This document shows, one piece after another, positions 35,270 to 43,331 of a stretch of DNA of 64,000 bases. The stretch covers positions 3,427,501 through 3,491,500 of the forward strand of contig NZ_AP018449.1 of NCBI RefSeq assembly GCF_003966895.1, in the 5' to 3' direction. The notes under the pieces are model-generated. The model did not search any database. It was not told the DNA's origin and was given only the letters and a program-made list of their open reading frames with translations. The stretch comes from Methylomusa anaerophila. Lineage in GTDB: Bacteria > Bacillota > Negativicutes > Sporomusales > Sporomusaceae. The number at the start of each line of letters is the position of its first letter. The stretch's first letter is position 1. The translations under genes were made by a program, and so were the position numbers.

Positions 35270-36403
35270 TTATTTAACTACAATCAGCTCATAGTCCCGA
35301 GTACCCAACCCGATTTTCTCCGCATGCTCCAAACAGGTGCGCCATTCGGACTCTGGTGCAGAGTTGGTAAAGTGATCATGATGGTCAACAAAGCTCGGGT
35401 TTGCTATATTGTCGGCCAAGTGGCTACCTGGAAGCGGCGCGGACTTCAGACAGGCGTCTACACAGGCTTGGTCCAGTGCCAGCGGATCAAAGGATGCAAA
35501 CATACCCAGATCAGGCAGAATAGGCGCGTCGTTTTCTCCGTGACAGTCGCAGTTTGGGGATACATCCACTACCAAGGAAATATGGAAGGAAGGGCGTCCG
35601 TCCACTACTGCTTTGGTATATTCCGCCATACGACGGTTCAAAAGCTCGTTAGCGGCGTCGTTGTCGAATGCGATGGCATCAAAATTGCAGGCACCCAGGC
35701 AGCGGGCACAACCCACACAATTTTCCTGATTAACCGTCATCTTTTTGCTGGCAGTGTCAAACATCAGACCCTCGTTGGCACACTCCTTCCGACACCTATT
35801 ACAGCCTCGACACAAATCCTGTTGAATGTGGGCTTTGCCGCTGCTGTGTTGATCCGTTTTTCCGGCGCGTGAGCCGCTGCCCATGCCTATGTTTTTAATA
35901 GCACCGCCAAAGCCGGTCATTTCATGCCCTTTGAAATGGGTCAAGCTGATAAATACGTCTGCATCCATAATGGCTCGGCCGATTTTGGCCTCTTTCACAT
36001 ATTCGCCTCCCACAACAGGTACCGCGATATCATCAGTCCCCTTCAGTCCGTCCCCGATTAGAATAGGACATCCTACTGTCAGCGCGGTAAAACCATTCTC
36101 CCATGCACATTCCAAATGCTCTAAGGCGTTTTTTCGTTTACCGGGGTACATGGTATTGCAATCGGTCAAAAAAGGCTTGCCACCCAGTTCCTTTACCACG
36201 TCAGCAACGGCCTTGGCATAATTGGGGCGAAGGTAACTGATGTTTCCCAACTCGCCAAAGTGTAGCTTGATGGCGACGAACTTGCCCTCCATATCGATCT
36301 GCCCGATATCGGCTTTTTTAATCAGTTTCTTTAGTTTGGCAGGCAGTCCGTCTCCGAAAGCTACCGTACGGAAATCAGTAAAATAAACCTTTACTTTTTC
36401 CAT
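35270..36403 (-). CDS. DUF362 protein with two [4Fe-4S] ferredoxin clusters
   Basis: 377 residues. DUF362 core: VAIKLHFGELGNISYLRP, FLTDCNTMYPGKRKNA, SLTHFKGHEMTGFGGAIKNIGMG (each 20 residues or fewer within the domain). Near residue 193-235 two ferredoxin motifs, CRGCNRCRKECAN and CVGCARCLGACN. Widespread in anaerobes; reported or proposed roles involve electron transfer, but the reaction is unknown. Preceded by a long leader with a 13-bp inverted repeat and a MerR-type promoter at 36540-36570; divergent from the MerR gene. Confidence 0.88.
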   Translation of the reverse strand: MEKVKVYFTDFRTVAFGDGLPAKLKKLIKKADIGQIDMEGKFVAIKLHFGELGNISYLRPNYAKAVADVVKELGGKPFLTDCNTMYPGKRKNALEHLECAWENGFTALTVGCPILIGDGLKGTDDIAVPVVGGEYVKEAKIGRAIMDADVFISLTHFKGHEMTGFGGAIKNIGMGSGSRAGKTDQHSSGKAHIQQDLCRGCNRCRKECANEGLMFDTASKKMTVNQENCVGCARCLGACNFDAIAFDNDAANELLNRRMAEYTKAVVDGRPSFHISLVVDVSPNCDCHGENDAPILPDLGMFASFDPLALDQACVDACLKSAPLPGSHLADNIANPSFVDHHDHFTNSAPESEWRTCLEHAEKIGLGTRDYELIVVK

Positions 36404-36430
36404 TTTTTATCCACTCCTGTTTGAATCATT

Positions 36431-36466
36431 ATTTATATAGGTTGATTTTGTTAAACCTATATAAAT
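36431..36466. repeat. 13-bp perfect inverted repeat in the DUF362 leader
   Basis: ATTTATATAGGTT (36431-36443) and AACCTATATAAAT (36454-36466) with a 10-nt spacer, 28 nt before the DUF362 start. It would form a hairpin in the mRNA leader or act as an operator. Confidence 0.5.
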
Positions 36467-36539
36467 GTTTTACTTATTATAATTTCCAAATTTTACAAAA
36501 AAATATTTACTGGTATGCCTTACTCCTCCTTTCTAAACA

Positions 36540-36570
36540 AGGATACAACTTTAAGTTAGCTCCAAGTCAA
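36540..36570 (-). promoter_or_regulatory. MerR-type promoter toward the DUF362 gene (19-bp spacer)
   Basis: On the minus strand -35 TTGACT (36570-36565) and -10 TATCCT (36545-36540) are separated by exactly 19 bp. The spacer contains the dyad ACTTGGAG...CTTAAAGT. Long spacers with a dyad are the hallmark of promoters activated by MerR-family proteins. Confidence 0.7.
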
Positions 36571-36686
36571 GTGTTTTTAATAATTTTTTTCGTAATTTTT
36601 CAATTTGCGAGGATTTGTTTCATAATTTATAATTTCAGCATAATCTGTAAACTATAAAAATATTGCAGAAATTTTTTTGTTTACTC

Positions 36687-36717
36687 TTGACTTGGAGTTG
36701 ACTTAAAGTAATATAAT
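36687..36717 (+). promoter_or_regulatory. MerR-type promoter of the merR gene (19-bp spacer)
   Basis: -35 TTGACT (36687-36692) and -10 TATAAT (36712-36717) are 19 bp apart with the same spacer dyad (TGGAGTTGACTTAAAG) as the minus-strand promoter at 36540-36570. The regulator therefore probably controls both its own gene and the divergent DUF362 gene. Confidence 0.7.
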
Positions 36718-36750
36718 ATTTTAAATTAGACAATCAGGAGGTGAATTTGT

Positions 36751-37143
36751 ATGACGATTTCAGAAGTAAGTCAAAAATTTGATATTTCACAAGATACTCT
36801 TCGTTACTATGAACGTGTTGGACTGATTCCTCGTGTGAACCGCAATAAAAGTGGGAACAGGGATTATACGGAAGAAGACTGCAATTGGGTCGAATTTATC
36901 AAATGTATGCGAGATGCAGGCCTTACAGTTGAAGTGTTGATTAAATATGTTGCCCTTTTTCAAAAGGGTGAAGAAACCGTTGAGGAGAGAAAAAAACTGC
37001 TTATTGAGCAGCGTCAACTGCTCCAAAAAAGAACGGAAGAGATGCTGGATACGCTGAAACGCTTGGATTATAAAATTGAGTGTTTAATAGTTACAAGGAA
37101 TAACAACAAGGAGATTGGAGCATGTATGCCAAAAAAATATTAG
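36751..37143 (+). CDS. MerR-family transcriptional regulator
   Basis: 130 residues. N-terminal HTH: MTISEVSQKFDISQDTLRYY followed by ERVGLIPRVNRNKSGNRDY. This is the branch of MerR proteins (AdhR/NmlR-like) that binds CTTGGAGTTnACT-type dyads, which are present in both nearby promoters. A cysteine (CMRDAGLTVE, CLIVT) could sense aldehydes or electrophiles in that branch; the role here is inference. AGGAGG 8-9 nt upstream. Terminator at 37186. Confidence 0.9.
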   Translation: MTISEVSQKFDISQDTLRYYERVGLIPRVNRNKSGNRDYTEEDCNWVEFIKCMRDAGLTVEVLIKYVALFQKGEETVEERKKLLIEQRQLLQKRTEEMLDTLKRLDYKIECLIVTRNNNKEIGACMPKKY

Positions 37144-37185
37144 AAGTATTTTACCTATTATGGAATATATATATTCCTAACAAAA

Positions 37186-37229
37186 CAAGGTCCTGTACAG
37201 CAAGGAAAAGTTTGCTATACAGGACCTTG
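37186..37229 (+). terminator. Strong hairpin after merR
   Basis: CAAGGTCCTGTA (37186-37197) and TACAGGACCTTG (37218-37229) form a perfect 12-bp stem, extended by partial pairing of GCAAG/TTTGC in the loop. Followed by CTATTTG, a weak T tract. Confidence 0.6.
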
Positions 37230-37327
37230 CTATTTGTGAAGTACATATCTTACCAGGAGGATGCTGAGTTCATATAGCAGTATCATTGGAATTGCAACCA
37301 TTATTTGAGAAAACACATTCGATGTAA

Positions 37328-38203
37328 GGGGTCTGTAAATAGTTTTGTGCTTTAGCTACCGCTAAGAAAGTGAAGATTTGACCGGAAAGCAGGCGGCAAT
37401 GGCTTCGGTAAATCCTCTTAAGTTGTCGACACAGCAAACCAGGATGTCCTGAACTCCGCGATTTCTCAGCTCGTTGAGTACAACCAGCCAGAATTTAGCG
37501 GTTTCATGTTCGCCAATCCACATGCCCAGCACATCCTTGCGACCATCCAGGTCAATTCCAATGACCATGTAAGATGCTTTATTAACAATAGCACCTTCCT
37601 GGCGGACTTTATAGTAAATAGCATCTAAAAATACCACCGCATAGGTCTTTTCCAGGGGACGATTTTGCCATTCTTTAATGAGGGGCATTAATTTATTTGT
37701 CACATTGGAAATGAGGGTTGGTGATATCTCTACTCCGTATAGGCGGTTAAGATGATCCTGGATATCGCGGACTGTCATTCCTTTCCTATAGAGGGCAATT
37801 ACCTGTTCTTCGATACCCGTTAAGTTTTTTTGATGCTTTTTTATAATTATGGGCTCATGTTCACCATCGCGGTCACGGGGAACTTGGATTTCGGTATCGC
37901 CATATTCGCTTATCACTGTTTTTTTACTGTGGCCGTTACGGCGATTCGCACCGGTCTTAGCAGAATTCTCGTTTTTGGTGTAGCCTAACGGGGTATCTAG
38001 CTCAGCTTCCATGATTTCCTGAATAGCCTCGCCAAACAGATCCCTGAGCATGGAGGATACATCCTCCGTAGTTTTCATATTCCGTTCTTTAATGAGTTCG
38101 CGTATCTGTTCTTTTGTAAGTATGGCCATGCTTCTGCCCCCTTGATTCTATTGTATAGCCTTGTTCGGCTATTGGCAAAAGCACAATCTATTTTACACTA
38201 CCT
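37328..38203. mobile_element. IS256-family element, internally deleted
   Basis: Imperfect inverted ends are visible: GGGTCTGTAAATAGTTTTGT at the left and, on the opposite strand at the right, GGTAGTGTAAAATAGATTGT. Both are close to the GGGTCTGTAAA ends of IS256 elements. The element is about 0.88 kb, while IS256 members are about 1.3 kb, and the missing part is the transposase C-terminus. No target duplication was found. Its right end overlaps the start of a cupin gene. Confidence 0.7.
37362..38129 (-). pseudogene. IS256-family transposase, C-terminally truncated
   Basis: 255 codons where about 400 are expected. The mutator-type transposase is clear: LGYTKNENSAKTGANRRNGH, EIQVPRDRDGEHEPIIIKKH, and VVFLDAIYYKVR with the first catalytic Asp, VCCVDNLRGFTEAIAACFP with the second. 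Right after CFP the frame ends (VKSSLS) and the normal continuation with the catalytic Glu is missing. Inactive on its own. Confidence 0.85.
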
Positions 38204-38678
38204 AATCCTATCGCTTTCTCTGCTCGTTTCTGCGGGCGCTTTTACGGGCAACAGCGTAGCTGCCGAAGCAAATATAAATTCGCAAACAGTCACCCGAGCC
38301 GGTGCACAGGCTTCCTACCAAGGTTCAAGTCAATATTTTACCGGCAATGTACGTGTTGATCCTTTATTTTCCGTAAGCGATTTGACTCCATTTTCGGGCA
38401 ATTACGTTACTTTTGAATCCGGAGCCCGCTCCGCCTGGCACACCCACCCGGCAGGGCAGCGACTGGTCGTTACTTATGGTGTTGGCTGGACACAGGAGTG
38501 GGGTGGTCCGATTGTAGAAGTCCACGCCGGCGATGTCATTTGGTGCCCGCCCGGCGTCAAGCATTGGCATGGAGCATCGCCAACCACACCCATGACCCAT
38601 ATGGCTATTACCGGCGTAGTCAATGGCAAAAGCGTTGATTGGCTGGAAAAGGTCAGCGATGAAGAGTATCGGAAATAA
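38142..38678 (+). CDS. Exported cupin-domain protein with IS-derived N-terminus
   Basis: 178 codons from TTG 38142, which lies inside the right end of the IS256 copy. The IS junction falls just before LILSLSLLVSAGAFTGNSVAA, the hydrophobic part of a signal peptide, so the original start was lost and the first 20 codons now come from the IS. The cupin is complete: TFESGARSAWHTHPAGQRLV and EVHAGDVIWCPPGVKHWHGA with the metal-binding His residues. Cupins of this type often pair with the carboxymuconolactone decarboxylase-like gene that follows. Expression is doubtful. Confidence 0.75.
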   Translation: MILLYSLVRLLAKAQSILHYLILSLSLLVSAGAFTGNSVAAEANINSQTVTRAGAQASYQGSSQYFTGNVRVDPLFSVSDLTPFSGNYVTFESGARSAWHTHPAGQRLVVTYGVGWTQEWGGPIVEVHAGDVIWCPPGVKHWHGASPTTPMTHMAITGVVNGKSVDWLEKVSDEEYRK

Positions 38679-38705
38679 ACTTGAAAACAAAGAGAGGTAA
38701 TGTGG

Positions 38706-39419
38706 ATGAAACATAAAATTGCCATATTTCTGGCAGGAATTTTCTTCTCATTAGTCGGGTTAACTCCGGTTTCGCAGGCGGCAGGTGCTCAGGATCTGTC
38801 TGCCAAACAACAAGGTATTGTTACGATTGCGGCTTTTACTGCCAAAGGCGATTTAGAAGGGCTAAAAACTGCGTTAAACGAAGGCTTGGATGCTGGTTTG
38901 ACTGTAAATGAAATTAAAGAAATTCTTGTGCAGATGTACGCTTATTGTGGATTTCCACGCAGCTTAAATGGAATCAATACCTTCATGAGCGTAATGAAAG
39001 AACGGGAAGCCAAAGGTATCAAGGATGAATTGGGCAGGGAAGCAAGTCCCTTGCCTGATAATAAAAGCAGCATCGAACTTGGCACAGAAGTTCAGACAAG
39101 CCTGATAGGTGCCCCCGCCAGCGGGGCAATCTACACCTTTGCTCCCGCCATTGATCAGTTTCTAAAAGGACATTTGTTTGGGGATATCTTCGGACGCGAC
39201 AACCTGGATTTCCAGAGCAGGGAGATCGCGACCATTTCGGCCTTGGCCAGCATGAACGGCGTTAATAACCAGCTTCGTTCCCATTTCAATGTGGGATTGA
39301 ATGTGGGGCTGACCGAAGCGCAGCTGAGGAGCCTGATAACCGTGCTCGAAACGAGAGTGGGCAGGCAGGAAGCCGATAATGCTCAAGATGTGCTGCGCGC
39401 GGTTTTGAATAGCCGGTAA
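38706..39419 (+). CDS. Exported carboxymuconolactone decarboxylase (AhpD-like) family protein
   Basis: 237 residues. Signal peptide KHKIAIFLAGIFFSLVGLTPVSQAAGA, then two CMD-like repeats: GLTVNEIKEILVQMYAYCGFP with a single conserved Cys, and SREIATISALASMNGVNNQL with GLTEAQLRSLI. Family: AhpD-like all-helical domain, often linked to peroxide or quinone reduction. Most relatives are cytoplasmic; this version is exported and paired with a periplasmic cupin, a known gene pair of uncertain function. Start at ATG 38706, 8 nt after AGAGAGG. Confidence 0.85.
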   Translation: MKHKIAIFLAGIFFSLVGLTPVSQAAGAQDLSAKQQGIVTIAAFTAKGDLEGLKTALNEGLDAGLTVNEIKEILVQMYAYCGFPRSLNGINTFMSVMKEREAKGIKDELGREASPLPDNKSSIELGTEVQTSLIGAPASGAIYTFAPAIDQFLKGHLFGDIFGRDNLDFQSREIATISALASMNGVNNQLRSHFNVGLNVGLTEAQLRSLITVLETRVGRQEADNAQDVLRAVLNSR

Positions 39420-39519
39420 CATTGTTGGCATCAAAAAGACCCAATCTGAGGTTGGACTGAAAAATACCAGTGGAGGAACTCGGAATTGGTTTTGTTCCGT
39501 ATTTCTCAAATTTGAGTTA

Positions 39520-39566
39520 CAAATAGCCGGATGAAACTAATGAGATTAGTTTCATCCGGCTATTTG
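39520..39566. repeat. 22-bp perfect hairpin
   Basis: Arms 39520-39541 and 39545-39566 are perfectly complementary around a 3-nt loop GAG. It lies between the CMD gene and a broken integrase gene, so it may act as a two-way terminator, though T tracts are short. Confidence 0.7.
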
Positions 39567-39570
39567 ATGA

Positions 39571-39792
39571 CTAAAAAAGGACGGAACAACCCCGTATGGA
39601 GATCGAGCGGATCTTGTGCTGTATGGTGCAACGGAATTTGCCTATGCCACTAGAGACAATTCGAAGACCATTATTTATGCCTAATAAAAACAGCAGCCAG
39701 TCGCGCAAATTCCGCTCTTTGAGGTAACGCTTCATATTATCTATTTGTTTTTTATCCCTAATCGGCTCCACAAACTCCATCATTATTCTCAC
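39571..39792 (-). pseudogene. Tyrosine recombinase (integrase) N-terminal fragment
   Basis: EFVEPIRDKKQIDNMKRYLK, then NLRDWLLFLLGINNGLRI is the N-terminal part of Firmicute site-specific integrases (EPIRDxxQIxxMKxYLK...GINxGLRISDLL). It leaves frame after GLRI and no catalytic R-H-R-Y part remains. AAAGGTGAG lies upstream of the start. Confidence 0.7.
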
Positions 39793-39797
39793 CTTTT

Positions 39798-39832
39798 AAT
39801 ATGTCATACATAATAATATAATATGACATATT
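39798..39832. promoter_or_regulatory. 11-bp inverted repeat upstream of the integrase remnant
   Basis: AATATGTCATA (39798-39808) and TATGACATATT (39822-39832) flank an AT-rich 13-nt core that could hold the promoter of the integrase fragment. Confidence 0.45.
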
Positions 39833-39904
39833 AGAAGGCAAGGATGCTTTATGCGTTGATTAATAAAAGCCCGCAACCCCTTGCTATGTCTGTGATTGCA
39901 GACT

Positions 39905-39947
39905 TTCAATGAATCTGTCACAAGTGTATTGTGACAGATTCATTGAA
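39905..39947. repeat. 19-bp perfect inverted repeat, 5-nt loop
   Basis: Arms 39905-39923 (TTCAATGAATCTGTCACAA) and 39929-39947 are perfectly complementary, with loop GTGTA. No T tract. It could be a recombination site of the lost integrase, an IS end or a processed RNA hairpin. Confidence 0.65.
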
Positions 39948-40061
39948 TCATACCATAAGGCATGAAATTCATCTTTGTTTTGTGTGTACTTACCAATCAT
40001 AAGTTGTCGCGCTATTGCTTCGCAGCCGATCCTCTTGCGACGAAAACATTTGCTGAAAATA

Positions 40062-40625
40062 TTATACAGTTGTGCTTGGGTGGAAGGCTCCTAAATCAAA
40101 ATATTTATTTTTACCTGATACCGACAGTGGAATTCCTAAAATTTTATTCACGTCATTACCCAGCAAGCGCATTTCCATTGCTGTTTTTCCTATTGAGAAC
40201 ATTATGCGGTTATCAATCCTATTATCGGCCGCTATGGAAACTGCGCTGCCGATGGCAATTCCCAAATCAATATCATCAAACGCACAGTGACCTCCTTTTT
40301 GTTGAGTTTCACTGCAATTCTCAAAACCGCAAAAACCGCAGAAAGTAATGCCTCTCGGTTTTGTTTTTGTTCCAATTAGAACGACCGCATCCGAATTTCT
40401 CACACTTTTAGCGTCGCGTATGTTTCGCGTGCAAAATTGCTTATCATGTTTATGCCCTAACGCATCCATTTTAGTAGCCAACTTTTCTAGATCTATTTCC
40501 GTCAAAATTGCTGTTATGATACGGTCAATTCCTCTTGTTTTTGGCGCCGTTCTCGCAGCTACGCACATTTTTTCAGCGACATCTAATACTGCTTCTTTTT
40601 CAGCCACGCTGCTTTCAATAACCAT
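40062..40625 (-). CDS. DUF2148 ferredoxin-domain protein
   Basis: 187 residues. AARTAPKTRGIDRI at about residue 28 and the cysteine cluster CGFCGFENCSETQQKGGHCAFDD-like region (about residues 93-115; cysteines spaced C-x2-C-x4-C-x10-C) define this family, which is common in anaerobes and methanogens. Function unknown; a small redox or metal site is likely. Divergent from the HxlR gene at 40747 with a shared intergenic region that holds an HxlR-type motif. Confidence 0.85.
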   Translation of the reverse strand: MVIESSVAEKEAVLDVAEKMCVAARTAPKTRGIDRIITAILTEIDLEKLATKMDALGHKHDKQFCTRNIRDAKSVRNSDAVVLIGTKTKPRGITFCGFCGFENCSETQQKGGHCAFDDIDLGIAIGSAVSIAADNRIDNRIMFSIGKTAMEMRLLGNDVNKILGIPLSVSGKNKYFDLGAFHPSTTV

Positions 40626-40690
40626 ACAATCCCTCTCCTCTCCTCTACTAAATGTATGGTATAATAATAAAATATAATTTTACTATTTGC

Positions 40691-40717
40691 TAGTACGCAC
40701 ATTTATGTGACATAGTA
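40691..40717 (+). promoter_or_regulatory. HxlR operator-like 27-bp motif, copy 1
   Basis: Contains AGTACGCACATT and, at the other end, ACATAGTA, a loose dyad. It ends 29 nt before the HxlR start at 40747. Near-identical motifs lie at 43951-43977 and, reversed, at 50878-50904, each just upstream of another HxlR gene. Confidence 0.65.
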
Positions 40718-40746
40718 TCTATTTTTATACTAAAAAAGGGAGTATC

Positions 40747-41133
40747 ATGATGATTGAGTATAAAGGTGCCTCTTATCAATGTTCAATGGAATTAACACTT
40801 TCTCTCATTGGCGGTAAATGGAAATGTATAATTATTTGGTATCTAGGTGAAAATACCTTACGCTTTTGCGAATTAAAAAGAAAATTGCCAGGCGTCACAC
40901 AAAGAATGCTGACATTGCAACTTAGAGAGTTAGAGAATGACGGTCTCGTAATTAGAAAGATATTTGTACAGGTGCCTCCAAAAGTAGAGTATTCGTTAAC
41001 TGATGCCGGAAAAAGGCTGATTCCAGTACTTTCAAAATTGTCAGAATGGGCATTAAATTGTTATACCACTTATACCACTTATACCGCTGACGCGGTTACT
41101 ATCTCCAGCAGTCAGCGACCTAGTGAAGAATAA
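40747..41133 (+). CDS. HxlR-family transcriptional regulator (first)
   Basis: 128 residues. SLIGGKWKCIIIWYLGENTLRF-type N-terminus followed by FCELKRKLPGVTQRMLTLQL and VQVPPKVEYSLTDAGKRLIP, the HxlR signature. The N-terminal cysteine (YQCSMELTLSLIGG) corresponds to the redox/thiol sensor Cys of YodB/HypR-like members. The C-terminus contains a short tandem repeat (TTYTTYT) from repeated taccactta units. Divergent from the DUF2148 gene, its likely target. Confidence 0.9.
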   Translation: MMIEYKGASYQCSMELTLSLIGGKWKCIIIWYLGENTLRFCELKRKLPGVTQRMLTLQLRELENDGLVIRKIFVQVPPKVEYSLTDAGKRLIPVLSKLSEWALNCYTTYTTYTADAVTISSSQRPSEE

Positions 41134-41305
41134 ACGGTCAAATCTTTATTCCGATAAATTCCATTTACTTTTCAGTACATGACACGAATGCTACCACTAC
41201 CCCAATAAGGAAAGTAGTGTGTAATGCAATCAGAAATTTCTCCAAGTAGAAAAGCAAATATGCAAACAGGAAGCATTTCTCTCCATCTTCTTTTGTCAGC
41301 CAAGC

Positions 41306-41593
41306 CTAAATGCTGCAATTGAGGCGGCACGCGCTGGCGAGCAAGGGCGGGGGTTTTCTGTTGTAGCAGAAGAAGTCCGCAAACTAGCAGATCAATCGCA
41401 GGAAGCAACGAAAAGCATTCAAACGACTTTAAAGGAAATAGAACAAGCTGTTACCGCTCTTAATCAGTCAGTGGAAATAACAGGAGCGATTAGTCAGGAG
41501 CAAGCTGCTACCACTCAAGAATTATCTTCTGTATTAGATAGTGTCAATAACAGCACTAAAATTCTTCAGCAACACGTGGCTCGGTACAAATAA
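41306..41593 (+). pseudogene. Methyl-accepting chemotaxis protein C-terminal fragment
   Basis: 95 codons without a start read [20 protein letters not shown] and [19 protein letters not shown], the highly conserved signalling hairpin tip of chemoreceptors, then the C-terminal helix to TAA at 41591. The sensor, membrane and N-helix parts are absent. From 41134 to 41305 nothing else was recognised. Confidence 0.85.
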
Positions 41594-41687
41594 AATTGGT
41601 TGACTGGTTTTATTGGCCTCCGGGAAATGAAACGCACCAGAGAAAACAGACAGAGAAAAGAAAAGCCTATCGCAGAATATTGCTAAT

Positions 41688-42028
41688 TTACGCCGATTGG
41701 CGCCGCTTTTCAAGCGGTGCTCGTCGGTATTTCATTTGAAAGCGCTCAAAGTTGTAATAATGGATGTAATCATCGATGAGCGTCTGCGCGTGCTCAAAGT
41801 TTTGAATTTTCTGCCGGTAAATGTATTCCGTTTTCAGGATCGCGAAAAAATTCTCAGCCATTGCGTTGTCATAAGGGTTTCCTCGTCTTGACATGGAGGG
41901 TGTAATGCCATATTCTTTAATCAGGTTAAAATATGCTTGTGAGGTGTATTGAAACCCTTGGTTGCTGCGGATCTGCAATTCCACAAACGGCGACTTATCG
42001 ACCTTCTGTTTTACGGCTTTCTGATCTC
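41688..42028 (-). pseudogene. IS3-family transposase (OrfB) C-terminal fragment
   Basis: GFQYTSQAYFNLIKEYGITP, SMSRRGNPYDNAMAENFFAI and IHYYNFERFQMKYRRAPLE are the end of IS3-group integrase-type transposases, including the catalytic Glu region. The preceding catalytic HSDQG reads RSNQG, so the Asp is changed. The N-terminal part is missing; the upstream frame decays at about 42.03 kb where a GNAT remnant begins. Confidence 0.85.
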
Positions 42029-42029
42029 A

Positions 42030-42307
42030 GACAATGAGGATGGAATATTGGGTTCTATTCTGTTGTTATATGGAAGCGATACTTATTAGGACCATATTTT
42101 TATTGATCCCCGTTTTTAAAACCAGGGAATTGGCAGCAATTTAATGAAGCATCTAATAAATACACAACGAGAAAATGGAGTAAGGACAATTAACATCTTA
42201 GTTGATCCTAATGCTGCCGGATTTTATGATAAAATCGGAGCTGAGTTTATCATATGTTCTTTCCAAACATAGCGGGAAGAGAAATTCCGCTTTATCGTAT
42301 TAATTAA
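42030..42307 (+). pseudogene. GNAT-family acetyltransferase remnant
   Basis: Read with frame changes: DNEDGILGSILLLYGSD, then NQGIGSNLMKHLINTQRENG (acetyl-CoA loop Q/R-x-x-G-x-G/A), VRTINILVDPNAAGFYDKIG, and the end GREIPLYRIN. All parts of a GNAT C-terminal half are there in order but in at least three frames with internal stops. Confidence 0.7.
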
Positions 42308-42455
42308 ATGTCTGATTGGCAATATTGTCCTTCTGATTTGCTTTAAGCCCTTAGTTACTTTATCCTGGAATTGCAATCGTTGATGTAAAACAGTTGTGAT
42401 TGTAATTATGAAGAAAAGGCTAGAGCGAGCACTTGAATTGAGAATTGAATGGGTG

Positions 42456-42794
42456 ATGTTAGTGGATACACAAAGCATATTGCGCGCTTTTTTCGATGCC
42501 GAGAATAAGCGAGATTGGGAAAAATACCGTAGTTTTCTTTCACCCGATATAGTATGGGTTTTACATTCTAAACAAACAATGGTAGTTTATGAAAAAGTAG
42601 AAGCATATTTATCAGCAATAATGGAAGCGTATAAGAACAGTGATAACACATTTGTTTGTGAAGCAGTGTATAAAAGTTCGGATGGACATAAGCTTGTTGC
42701 TATTTTGAAAAACAATCTTGGAGAAAGATCGTGCGATATATTTTATTTCAGAGATGATCTTATTGTTGAAGAACATGAATTTATATTAGGGTGA
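42456..42794 (+). CDS. SnoaL/NTF2-like protein
   Basis: 112 residues from ATG 42456 (a longer frame from 42396 lacks a ribosome site). The layout TQSILRAFFDAENKRDWEKY and RSFLSPDIVWVLHS, then YLSAIMEAYK, VAILKNNLGERSCDIFYFRDD and LIVEEHEFILG is typical of the SnoaL-like polyketide-cyclase/NTF2 fold. Members act on small hydrophobic ligands or are orphans. Surrounded by pseudogenes but itself intact. Confidence 0.7.
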   Translation: MLVDTQSILRAFFDAENKRDWEKYRSFLSPDIVWVLHSKQTMVVYEKVEAYLSAIMEAYKNSDNTFVCEAVYKSSDGHKLVAILKNNLGERSCDIFYFRDDLIVEEHEFILG

Positions 42795-42839
42795 TGTAGA
42801 AATATATGCCCGGCATAATCTGGCGGAAAAAGGAAGATA

Positions 42840-43043
42840 AAAGGTGTCATTCAGGTCACTCATGGCATAGGTGAAACAGTTGATCATTACCAGGAATTCA
42901 GTGAAAAACCAATTAAGGCGGGGGTTGCTGTCTAAATAAATGAAGCAAGCGGTTATGGCAGGACAGCAGGCGATATTAGTTCACTAAAATACAGGGAAAA
43001 GCCGGTGATGGTGATATCGGCGAAACCGAATTTGTTAAAATGA
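42840..43043 (+). pseudogene. Alpha/beta hydrolase (monoacylglycerol-lipase-like) fragment
   Basis: GVIQVTHGIGETVDHYQEFS, then GVAV-stop-INEASGYGRTAGDIS. This is the oxyanion-hole HG and the strand containing HxGHGRT of lysophospholipase-type hydrolases, with the nucleophile region lost. One internal stop, no start codon. Behind it a 12-codon ORF with a good ribosome site (ATG 43106) and decayed sequence lead up to 43.3 kb. Confidence 0.6.
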
Positions 43044-43331
43044 AGGAGATTTGCATACTCTGTCATTGATAAATAACAGCAAAAAAGATAAAGGAGCGTG
43101 AAACAATGGATGAAGTTCGGCAGTGGAAAGTGAGAATTCATTAAAATAGGGAAATGGTTACAAATACATAAAGATTCTGACAACAATTTTACAACAACCA
43201 CGTTGAAAAGTTCTGTGATGAAAATCTAGCAGTGACAAATATCCGGCGTTTTGAAACGTAATATGGAGTCAAACCTTGACTAAGAATCAAAAGGGTCACA
43301 GGATAAGTCTGTTGAATCAAAAAACAGCTCT

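Noticed and set aside
36421..36657. 78-codon plus-strand ORF in the MerR/DUF362 intergenic region
   Set aside because: AT-rich low-complexity sequence across two promoters and an inverted repeat, without a ribosome site.
37328..38203. Target-site duplication around the IS256 copy
   Set aside because: The 8-9 nt on the two sides do not match, so no duplication is claimed.
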